Source: Clostridiales bacterium UBA1316
GTDB taxonomy: Bacteria > Bacillota > Clostridia > Oscillospirales > Oscillospiraceae
Direction: 5' to 3'
Length of the DNA stretch: 35,996 bases
Assembly: GCA_002307055.1 (NCBI GenBank)
Contig: DBTM01000075.1
Span: 1 to 35,996 of the forward strand
This document shows positions 21,991 to 29,061 of this stretch, piece by piece. The translations under genes were made by a program, and so were the position numbers. The notes under the pieces are model-generated. The model worked only from the letters and a program-made list of their open reading frames with translations, searched no databases and was not told where the DNA came from. Positions within the stretch are counted from its first letter, which is position 1; the number at the start of each line of letters is the position of its first letter.

Positions 21991-22007
21991 ACATATGTCA
22001 ATAACGG
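21991..22007 (+). promoter_or_regulatory. Operator-like site H
   Basis: ACATATGTCAATAACGG, its core 38 bp after the core of site G. It lies about 7 bp after the expected transcription start, as site F does in the NifU/ORP operon. Confidence 0.75.
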
Positions 22008-22041
22008 CGCTTAACAATAAGAATATTTGGAGGTCAATCTC

Positions 22042-22404
22042 ATGAAAATTGCATTACCATCCCGGCAGAATCTCATTGACGATCATTTTGGTCATTGTGA
22101 GTACTTTACCGTTTTCACAGTCAACGGTAATAATAAAGATATTACCTTGCAGGATACAATTGCCTCGCCAGCAGGCTGCGGCTGTAAATCGAACATCGCG
22201 CAAACGCTTTCGGAAATGGGCGTTACAGTTATGCTTGCAGGCAATATGGGGCAGGGGGCTGTCAATGTATTAAACAATGCAGGGATAGACGTCGTTCGAG
22301 GCTGTATGGGTGATGTTAAAGAGGTTGTTCATCAATGGCTAGAGGGATCATTGGCTGACTCTGGTGATTCCTGTCATGAGCATGAACATGGATGCAATAA
22401 CTGA
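22042..22404 (+). CDS. NifX/NifB-domain (ORP-like) protein, solitary
   Basis: A 120-residue protein of the NifX/orange-protein fold: MKIALPSRQNLIDDHFGHCEYF, the SPAGCGCKSNIAQTLSEMG segment, VMLAGNMGQGAVNVLNNAG, IDVVRGCMGDVKEVV and a His/Cys tail SCHEHEHGCNN. It is closest to the C-terminal domain of the MrpORP fusion at 15327-15683, which has the same MKIA...HFGHCE start. GGAGG lies 8 bp before the ATG. It is separated from the island by decayed genes yet keeps the island's double-site promoter, so it is probably still a regulon member. It may sense or carry a metal cluster. Confidence 0.9.
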   Translation: MKIALPSRQNLIDDHFGHCEYFTVFTVNGNNKDITLQDTIASPAGCGCKSNIAQTLSEMGVTVMLAGNMGQGAVNVLNNAGIDVVRGCMGDVKEVVHQWLEGSLADSGDSCHEHEHGCNN

Positions 22405-22519
22405 CGTACAATTGTGCAGCTAGATATCGAACAGCATGATTATGCGGCTTTGAAGCTGGAAAAACGAATTGAAGATTAAACTTTGTGAGCTGATAGCCTT
22501 TAAATCTGCACGAATAAAA

Positions 22520-22567
22520 CCCACAGATTGCAACAATTTGCTGTTAATTTGTGGGCGTTATTTTTTT
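22520..22567 (+). terminator. Terminator after the solitary NifX/ORP gene
   Basis: CCCACAGATT pairs with AATTTGTGGG (one mismatch) around an AT-rich loop, followed by CG and then TTATTTTTTT. The run of T makes this a good intrinsic terminator. The 260 bases from 22568 to 22827 hold only the LysR promoter; I see nothing else there. Confidence 0.75.
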
Positions 22568-22759
22568 GTAAGCTTAAGTAAATATACTTTCGATTAACCT
22601 TTGGTATAATTGATATAGTTAAATGTCAAGTATTTGTGCGATTCTTTTATTCGTAGATAAAAGTCATATCAAAATCGGTACATTTGTCTGTATGCTTCTT
22701 AGGGGACCTATTATTGATATGTATCTTGTGCAACTGTGATTCCACTATTACACCACCCT

Positions 22760-22787
22760 TTGATTGTTTTGAATTTCATGTTATAAT
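22760..22787 (+). promoter_or_regulatory. Promoter of the broken LysR gene
   Basis: TTGATT (22760-22765), a 16-bp spacer and TATAAT (22782-22787), about 40 bp ahead of the ATG at 22828, which itself follows GAGGGAGAGG. Confidence 0.6.
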
Positions 22788-22827
22788 GCTTTTTAACTGG
22801 CAAAAGTAAAGCCGAGGGAGAGGCATC

Positions 22828-23315
22828 ATGGACATTACGCAGCTGAAATGTTTATATCCGTTGCTCAAACGCTGAACTTTACCAAGGCTGCAAAGCGGAA
22901 TGGCATAACACAGCCTGGTATCAGCCATCATATCAACGAGCTGGAAAAGCAGCTTGACGCACGGCTGTTTCTGCGCAACAACAGGGCTGTGGAACTGACG
23001 ACCGCCGGAAAAGAATTTTTGCCTTATGCCATCGACATTGTGCAGACAGCTGAAAAGGCAATATTTCGCATCAGGCAGGCCGAAACCGGCACCATCGGCC
23101 ATATTTCGGTATCGGCAGTCAGCACCTCCAGCGCCATTGTCTCTAAATGCCTGACGGCCTTTTATCAGAAGAACCCGAGGATTCTGGTCGATATCTCATT
23201 TACGTCAGGCAACGCTCAGATTCTCGCCATTAACGAGAATAAATATGATTTTCACTTTGTTCTGCTGGACTATCAAAGAAATAGCAAAACAGGAATGTTT
23301 TACAGACGGTCATGA
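22828..23315 (+). pseudogene. LysR-family regulator, frameshifted and truncated
   Basis: ATG 22828 with a strong ribosome site gives MDITQLK, then the frame breaks at CTGAAATG. One extra A would restore MDITQLKMFISVAQTLNF and the whole LysR helix-turn-helix (TKAAKRNGITQPGISHHINE, LEKQLDARLFLRNNRAVELT). The effector domain begins (GHISVSAVSTSSAIVSK, NPRILVDISFTSGNAQILAI) but ends at about residue 160 with a non-family tail YQRNSKTGMFYRRS. A full LysR protein has near 295 residues, so half the sensor domain is missing. The 165 bases between this stop and the IS contain no recognisable gene. Confidence 0.85.
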
Positions 23316-23470
23316 TGTGGAACACCACACAGAATGAAGATAGAATATATTTATACTTCAGGAACAGATAAAGGCTGCAAGGATATTGAAAAGCCTGAAT
23401 CCATATTATAGACTGATATTACAAACAGCTAATCGGGTATTAAAGCGTTTAGTCCTGAAATGTAGGAGGA

Positions 23471-23480
23471 GGGCGTAATC
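23471..23480 (+). repeat. Target-site duplication, left copy
   Basis: GGGCGTAATC directly precedes the IS left end and is repeated at 25127-25136. The last two bases of the right inverted repeat overlap the repeat by two bases, so the duplication is 8 to 10 bp. This size suits the IS4 family. Confidence 0.82.
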
Positions 23481-25128
23481 CCAATGTCATTAAGATAAGG
23501 AAAAAACCGAAAGGTAATAACAAAACGAAGAACACCACGCGAAAAACTCCGTTAAGAACGAGGAGGCCTTAGGCAAAAACGTAAAATTGGGTACACAAAA
23601 TTAACAGATCGAAAAATCTGCTTAAATGAGTATGAAAAAAAAATAAGTTATGCTACTCTGTAAATGAAGCTGACTGCCGTTTTAAAACGGATTCTGCGTT
23701 TTTCCTTACTACCAGGACGAATGGGTAGAATATTCTTTTGAATCAGGGCTTCGACGTCGGGTGTGAGTACATTGTTACGAAAGAAACGCTTGCAGATGTG
23801 AATGGCGACAGTAAAGTTGACCTGATAAGAGTATTGGCGATCTCGGTAACGAATGATTACGTGCGAGGTAATCATTTCAGAAAAGTTGTAAATAATCAAT
23901 CTTGCATAAATTTCCTGAACAATGTACTCCACCTTTTTTGCATGGAAGTTGGTCAGTCCGACGGCGTACTTTAGTTCTCTGAATGAGGTTTCAATGCCCC
24001 AACGCTTATGGTATAGTTCCTTGATTTCTTCTGGCGTAAAATCAGTTTGGTTCAGGTTTGTAATAATGGTTTCGTAAGAATTATCCGTAATTTTAAAGCG
24101 AACAAGCCTGAAAGACATTGGGTAATATTTGTTTGAGTTGAGGTCCAGGAAGTCAAATGGCGAGCTGGCAGCAAGGAAGCGATAAATCTCGGGATGGACT
24201 CTGACCTCATTCGTATGTTTTTTTGTAAGAATTCTCTGGACCGATGTATCGAATTCCGCCGTATCTGGCAAATGAAGTCCTGAAAGAATGCCGTTGCTTT
24301 TGATATCTTTGATTCGGATGACATAATTCCAGCCTTTCCTTTCAATGTGAGCGAGATTATTGTAGCTTTCATAGCCTCTGTCAGCGATGACGATAACGTT
24401 ATCTTTGATATCTGTTCGGTCGACCATGGTGACAAGTGCCTTATTTTCATTTGACTGTCTGCTGGGATGAACAGTGGAATCAACGTATATTTTGTTGCAC
24501 AGATCATACATGGCATTAAGATGCAGCAGATTATATCCTTTTCCCCCATGGAATGAAAATATGTATCGGGATTACTGGGGTCAGTGGCAATGTGCAGATC
24601 GGAGCCATCAACAGCAAGCAATCGGAATCCTTTGTATGTTTTAGCCGCTGAAAATGACTGAGTAAATTTGCGGAATAAAAACTCAAAGGCAAACGGCTGA
24701 ATTTTATCCCGTCGCTGGACAAATGCGGATGTCGTTGCTGTATCTGCATTATAGTCATTTGCATCGAGCAGCTCTTTGTTAATGCTGTTCCCGCCCATGG
24801 ATATTATAGTTTTCACCATAGTTTCGAAGGGTAATTTGCGGTTGCGCGTAAAATCTTTATCTGGGTCTTTGACAAAAGGCACTCGCAATTGTGACATCTC
24901 TTTGATCAGATAAGTCAACTTTTCTCTTACTGTGTTTGGATATTCGTTCATCAGCTAAGCCTCCAAAAAATAAATTCTTCTAAGGCTTCGCTGCAAAATT
25001 TTTACATCCTGTCAAGTGCTTTATGAATTTTCTTCGTATTTTAGACAAAAAAAAGGCGGGGTACCCTTTTTGATACTCCGCTCTTTTCGATGCGTATTTG
25101 AGTTATTTCCTTATCTTAATGACATTGG
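23481..25128 (-). mobile_element. IS4-family insertion sequence, about 1.65 kb
   Basis: Terminal inverted repeats CCAATGTCATTAAGATAAGG (left, 23481-23500) and its complement (right, ending 25128) match perfectly, and the match runs on for three more bases. A single transposase reading frame on the reverse strand fills most of the element. The direct repeat GGGCGTAATC flanks it. The noncoding right end has an A-rich GGCGGGGTACCC hairpin near 25045-25080. The frame is broken once, so this copy may be inactive. It lies just downstream of the truncated LysR gene. Confidence 0.9.
23648..24951 (-). pseudogene. IS4-family DDE transposase with one frameshift
   Basis: Frame 1 (ATG 24951) gives MNEYPNTVREKLTYLIKEMS to LLAVDGSDLHIATDPS (first Asp) and breaks near 24536-24546 at GGGGGAAAAGG. 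The next frame runs YNLLHLNAMYDLCNKIYVDS, VIADRGYES (second Asp), and YHKRWGIETSFRELK, the Y-2-R-3-E-6-K signature with the catalytic Glu, ending RIRFKTAVSFIYRVA. Coding length 1304 bases is one short of 435 codons, so one lost A explains it. A programmed -1 slip on the A-run is the alternative, but that is not usual for IS4. The family call is firm. Confidence 0.88.
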
Positions 25129-25160
25129 GCGTAATCCTGCCCCATACAGGATTACGCCCC
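25127..25160. repeat. Palindrome used as the IS target
   Basis: GGGCGTAATCCTG (25127-25139) pairs perfectly with CAGGATTACGCCC (25147-25159) around a short CCCCATA loop. Removing the IS and one target copy restores the same palindrome in front of AGGAG. The left arm is where the IS inserted. Confidence 0.78.
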
Positions 25161-25180
25161 GGGAAGGATATCAAAAGAAA

Positions 25181-25218
25181 ATGGCAGTCTGTTTGAGAAA
25201 ACACAAACAGACTGCCAT
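25181..25218 (-). terminator. Terminator, reverse strand, after the ABC operon
   Basis: ATGGCAGTCTGTTTG (25181-25195) pairs perfectly over 15 bp with CAAACAGACTGCCAT (25204-25218). On the reverse strand it is followed by TTTTCTTTTG, as expected of a terminator. It is about 250 bp past the last ABC gene. The 25219-25466 interval has only a short CCACA/TGTGG hairpin and no gene that I can see. Confidence 0.72.
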
Positions 25219-25466
25219 TCATTATACAGGCAGAACCCCACAATAATGTGGATACTGATTGTCCCCTTCTCAAAAGTGAAGGCCGAGTCGTTTCCAACGT
25301 CAACCCCGTGAGCAAACTAACAAACTACTTATGCTCAGGCCATACAATCATAGGTGAACCCCTTAGACAGCATGGCACGGAAACAGTATTAAATTACGTT
25401 TATAATACAACTTGCTGATCAAAATGTCAACAAAATTTGCTAAATATTAGGCTGATTGCCGACATG

Positions 25467-26444
25467 TCAGTTATCAGATGGTATTTCTTCAACAGGCGGT
25501 CTTTCGCGTTTCCTGTCGCGCCCTGTCGCGATGATTGTGATAAACAGTATCAGCAGCAGCAGTAAGCCTTGAACCGACTCCGATGCCTGAGTTTCAGGAT
25601 AACCAATTATCGCCAGACCGTTCACGATGACTGTAATCGAAAAAGAGCCCAGCAGCATTTTGTAAATTTTTGCCGACGTACCGCCCGTGACAAGCACGCC
25701 GCCGAGGAACACCGCCATCGCAACTTTCATTTCTGTAAAAGAACCCATTGTCTGGCTCGTACCGCCGACTGTGATAATCGAGAATATCGCCGCTGCGCCT
25801 GCCATGAGGCCTGACAGCGCGAACGCTAAAATCTTCATTTTTGTAATCGGTACACCGGCGAATTTTGCGACTGTTTCATTCTCGCCAATTGCACGGCTGT
25901 ACCGCCCGGACTTTGTGAATTCAAAGATATACGTCATAACAGCGAGGATTACAATAAACATTGGTATTTTGACGAACGGTTCATTGAGTATGCGCAGCGA
26001 AGACGGCAAATATTGCGCACCGATCTGCACCTGTAACATGAGGACGACGCCGCGTACACCGATAAGCATTGCTATTGTGAGTACAAACGACGGTACTTTC
26101 AGTTTGCTGACAAGCGTGCCGTTGAATATGCCGACAATCGCGCCGACGGCGAGTGCGACGGGAACAAGCAGAATCGGTATCCCCAACGCCAGAGCCGCCC
26201 ACATACCGATGACGCCCGACAGTGCGAGATTAACGCCGACAGACAGGTCAATACTCCCCTGCGCAACAACGAAAAGCGTACCGCTGCCGATGAGTATAAT
26301 GACCATCGACTGATCGATCAGCATTCCCAGATTATATGCCGACACCATTTTTCCCTTACTCGCAATCGTGAAAAACAGGAAAATAACTGCGAACGCAATG
26401 AACGGCACTATGGTCTGCAGCTTAAAATTATACTTCTTCGTCAT
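25467..26444 (-). CDS. ABC transporter permease, ribose/sugar (RbsC-like) type
   Basis: A 325-residue integral membrane protein with about eight to ten hydrophobic segments from FIAFAVIFLFFTIAS onward. RbsC/BPD_transp_2 family marks are GTLFVVAQGSIDLSVGVNLALSGVIG and the loop YSRAIGENETVAKFAGVPITKMK, which is the ATPase-coupling region (usual form AxGxNxxAAxLSGI). It ends in a charged RDRKRERPP tail. The ATG overlaps the stop of the ATPase gene (ATGA). It is the last of four genes and is probably a heterodimer partner of the permease at 27946. The substrate is not predictable. Confidence 0.92.
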   Translation of the reverse strand: MTKKYNFKLQTIVPFIAFAVIFLFFTIASKGKMVSAYNLGMLIDQSMVIILIGSGTLFVVAQGSIDLSVGVNLALSGVIGMWAALALGIPILLVPVALAVGAIVGIFNGTLVSKLKVPSFVLTIAMLIGVRGVVLMLQVQIGAQYLPSSLRILNEPFVKIPMFIVILAVMTYIFEFTKSGRYSRAIGENETVAKFAGVPITKMKILAFALSGLMAGAAAIFSIITVGGTSQTMGSFTEMKVAMAVFLGGVLVTGGTSAKIYKMLLGSFSITVIVNGLAIIGYPETQASESVQGLLLLLILFITIIATGRDRKRERPPVEEIPSDN

Positions 26445-27949
26445 ATCATCACCTCTATTACGGAACGCTCCGTAAACTCCTCGTCACGCCGTATTGTCTT
26501 AATCATGCAGCCGCCTTTTAGAACAATCAGCCTGTCTGCCATGCCGAGAACTTCCGTCAGCTCGTCAGAAATCAGGATAATTGCTATACCGTCGGTCTTC
26601 GCCTGTTTCATCAGCCCGTAGATATACCCCTTAACGCCGACGTCAACGCCGCGCGTTGGGCAGTCAAGTACAAGCACTTTCAGGTCTTTTGCAAGCCATC
26701 GTCCGAGGTTCACCTTCTGTTTATTGCCGCCGGACAGCGCGTCCGTCGCCTGATTAATGCCGGTGCATTTTACGGTCATTTTAGCCACTGTTTCGCACGA
26801 GAGCTTTTTCAGCTTCGCAGGTGAGAGGTAACCGACAGCACCTTCTAACTCGTTAAGTGACGGCAGCGTACAATTATCGTGTATGCTGGCGTGAATCATC
26901 AGCGCCTCGTTGTCCCTATCTTTAGGCACATATGCCATGTTACGGCGCATAGCGTCCGGAGCGCTTTTAACTTCCTCGCCGCCGGCGCCCAGACGCACGC
27001 TGCCGTGCGTTTTCTTTGTTAATCCATACACAACTCTTCCGACTGCGTGAATGCCCGAATCGGAGAGCCCACAAAAACCAAGTATTTCACCCTTGTGCAG
27101 ATCGAACGAAATGTTCTCGATTTCTCCGGCGACAGAAACGTTTTCGACCGTAAGGATGACCTCGTCCGAGTAGTCAGGCTTATGATCGGCGCGGTAATAG
27201 TCCCCGCTGATGTTGCGGCCGACCATCATATACCTGATTTGATCCGCCGTCGTTTCGCTCGTCTTCACGTCGCCGACAACCTCTCCGTCGCGCAGAACGG
27301 TAATAGAGTCGGAGATTGCAAGCATCTCCTCAATATCGTGCGTGATTACGATGACGGACTTGCCCATCGCCTTGAGCTTATTGATCATCGCGTATAAATT
27401 GTTTCTGTTGTTAAGCGACAGCGACTGCGTGATCTCGTCAAGAAGCAGTATCTCCGGTTCAACCGACATCGCCCGCGCCAGCTCAACAATCTTGCGCTGC
27501 TCAATCATCATGCCCGACATCATTGCCGTAAGCGGTACAGGGGGCAAGTCCCAAACCTCAAAAATCCGGGCAGCGGCTTTATTCAGCTGCTTTATGTTGA
27601 CAACACCATTTCTGGTAAATTGGCCGAGCCGTCCGAGGAAGATGTTTATCCCCACAGGCAGCTTATCCACGACGCCGAGTTCCTGCGTCACCATGGCGAT
27701 TTTTGCGCTGTTCGCGTCAAGCGGGCTCGCGGGCGCGTAAGGTTTACCGTTCAGGAGCATTTCTCCGGCGTCGTAACCGTATAAGCCGGCAATTTGCGAC
27801 AGCAGCGTAGACTTGCCGGAACCATTCTCGCCGATCAGTCCCTTAATCTCCCCCCTCTTCAGAGTAAAACTAATATTCCGGTTGGCACGCGTGGAGCCGA
27901 AGCTTTTATAAAGTCCGTTGATTTCAAGGATATTTTCATTGCTGCTCAT
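26441..27949 (-). CDS. ABC transporter double ATPase, RbsA/MglA type
   Basis: A 502-residue protein with two fused ATPase domains. Domain 1 has Walker A GENGSGKST, a degenerate signature MSGMMIEQRK and Walker B ILLLDEITQSLSL. Domain 2 begins near residue 255, has a Walker A region GLSDSGIHAVG lacking the consensus Gly-Lys-Ser/Thr, a good signature LSGGNKQKV and Walker B VLDCPTRGVDVG, where the usual catalytic Glu is Cys. An inactive second site is normal in this family. ATG 27949 (MSSNENILEIN) follows AAAGGGGG and overlaps the upstream permease stop as ATGA; the longer reading to 28009 lies inside that gene. Confidence 0.93.
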   Translation of the reverse strand: MSSNENILEINGLYKSFGSTRANRNISFTLKRGEIKGLIGENGSGKSTLLSQIAGLYGYDAGEMLLNGKPYAPASPLDANSAKIAMVTQELGVVDKLPVGINIFLGRLGQFTRNGVVNIKQLNKAAARIFEVWDLPPVPLTAMMSGMMIEQRKIVELARAMSVEPEILLLDEITQSLSLNNRNNLYAMINKLKAMGKSVIVITHDIEEMLAISDSITVLRDGEVVGDVKTSETTADQIRYMMVGRNISGDYYRADHKPDYSDEVILTVENVSVAGEIENISFDLHKGEILGFCGLSDSGIHAVGRVVYGLTKKTHGSVRLGAGGEEVKSAPDAMRRNMAYVPKDRDNEALMIHASIHDNCTLPSLNELEGAVGYLSPAKLKKLSCETVAKMTVKCTGINQATDALSGGNKQKVNLGRWLAKDLKVLVLDCPTRGVDVGVKGYIYGLMKQAKTDGIAIILISDELTEVLGMADRLIVLKGGCMIKTIRRDEEFTERSVIEVMI

Positions 27950-28941
27950 TTTACGACCCCCTTTATACCGCGCTGACCGAAAACAGCAAACACAATGATG
28001 AACAGGCAAAGCATAGCCTCCTGCAGCGTCCCTGACGGGACATGCAGCAGCGTCATCAGGTTAAACACGGCGTACAGCAAAAACCCGCACACAGGCACAG
28101 CGATTATAATATTTATCTTTTTTTGCATGATATCTGCAAGCAGGGCGATTGCAAGCGGCTGGAAGATAAGAAAAATGCTTGACAGCCCCGTCTTGACAGT
28201 TGTAATGCCCGAATAACTCTCCTGCAGAAATGATGTGACGCCAATCAGCAGGCCGCATATTAGGCCAACCCATAACAGCGTCTTTTTCACATCCACGCCG
28301 AGGGCGCGCGAGACGGCAGCATTCCCGCCGATAGCCCGGATATTAAAACCGATGATCGTGCGGTTATATACAAAGTAAATGATAATGAAGCCCGCCGTGA
28401 GAACAAGTAAACTCCATGGCAGCTGCCCGAGTATGCGCAAATCTCTGTCCATCGGAGTTGCGACAAGCGGCCCCGTCGATGCGCCGGTGAACAGGAACAC
28501 GGCAAAGGCTTCGTAAATCATCGCAAGGCTGAGGCTGGCTATCCAAGATGGTATTTTTGTGAACGCGAATATGCAAAAGTTTACAAATACAAGGATCGTG
28601 CCGACAACAACACCCGCGATAAGTCCGGCGGCAAAGCCGTACATATTGCCGAAAACGCCGGTTCCGAACGACGCCAGGACGACAACGCCGCCCCATGACA
28701 TATCATTGTAGCTGCAGGCGAAGAGAAAACACATACCCCACGCCATAAACGTCGGGTAAACCATATTGCCGAGTATGATTTTTATATTCATCCATTCCAG
28801 GAAATTGCCATGTGTCAACAGGTTGAACACGCAGAATATAACCGCCACCGTGACGATAAATATTCCCGCGAATAAGAGCTTCTTTTTTATCCCGCCCATG
28901 CTGACCGGCGTATCCTTTGCGGTTAAGCTTCTTTGCTGCAT
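27946..28941 (-). CDS. ABC transporter permease, sugar type (second subunit)
   Basis: A 331-residue membrane protein of the BPD_transp_2 family. After an N-terminal cytoplasmic stretch rich in Lys and Thr come hydrophobic segments LLFAGIFIVTVAVIFCVF, FMAWGMCFLFACS, and FAAGLIAGVVVGTILVFVNF. The coupling-loop motif reads RAIGGNAAVSRALGVDVKK, the usual A-x-G-x-N-xxAA-x-x-x-G element. GAGGTGACCT sits just before the ATG. The stop overlaps the ATPase start. It is more diverged from typical RbsC than the other permease, so the pair likely forms an asymmetric channel for an unknown solute. Confidence 0.9.
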   Translation of the reverse strand: MQQRSLTAKDTPVSMGGIKKKLLFAGIFIVTVAVIFCVFNLLTHGNFLEWMNIKIILGNMVYPTFMAWGMCFLFACSYNDMSWGGVVVLASFGTGVFGNMYGFAAGLIAGVVVGTILVFVNFCIFAFTKIPSWIASLSLAMIYEAFAVFLFTGASTGPLVATPMDRDLRILGQLPWSLLVLTAGFIIIYFVYNRTIIGFNIRAIGGNAAVSRALGVDVKKTLLWVGLICGLLIGVTSFLQESYSGITTVKTGLSSIFLIFQPLAIALLADIMQKKINIIIAVPVCGFLLYAVFNLMTLLHVPSGTLQEAMLCLFIIVFAVFGQRGIKGVVK

Positions 28942-28980
28942 AGGTCACCTCATTTTTTTCTGACAGCCCCCAGCAACCCT

Positions 28981-29002
28981 GAACCGCCGCTGGCGGCGGT
29001 TC
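28981..29002. terminator. Perfect hairpin between binding-protein and permease genes
   Basis: GAACCGCCGC and GCGGCGGTTC form a 10-bp perfect GC-rich stem with a 2-base loop, without a T-tract. In the intercistronic space of a transporter operon such a structure usually protects the upstream mRNA or attenuates read-through, giving more binding protein than membrane subunits. Confidence 0.6.
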
Positions 29003-29061
29003 CGGAGTTGCCGGAAGCTGCATAATGTCCCTTATATAAATATGTGCCCGGTAAACGATTC

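Noticed and set aside
3721..22007. Treating the repeated CATATG motif as a CRISPR array or dispersed mobile repeat.
   Set aside because: Copies are short, unequally spaced, confined to promoters and paired per region, with no spacer-repeat structure or cas genes.
21995..22045. 16-codon ORF starting in operator site H, its stop overlapping the start of the solitary NifX gene.
   Set aside because: It imitates the leader ORF at 11886 in layout but has no good ribosome site at its start and no similarity to DUF134. The ATG comes from the CATATG motif itself.
22408..22479. Short frame TIVQLDIEQHDYAALKLEKR after the solitary NifX gene.
   Set aside because: No start codon with ribosome site, no family recognised, and it ends before the terminator. 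It could be a remnant but evidence is insufficient.
23334..23411. 25-codon ORF (MKIEYIYTSGTDKGCKDIEK...) between the LysR fragment and the IS.
   Set aside because: No ribosome site and no recognisable family; chance frame in decayed sequence.
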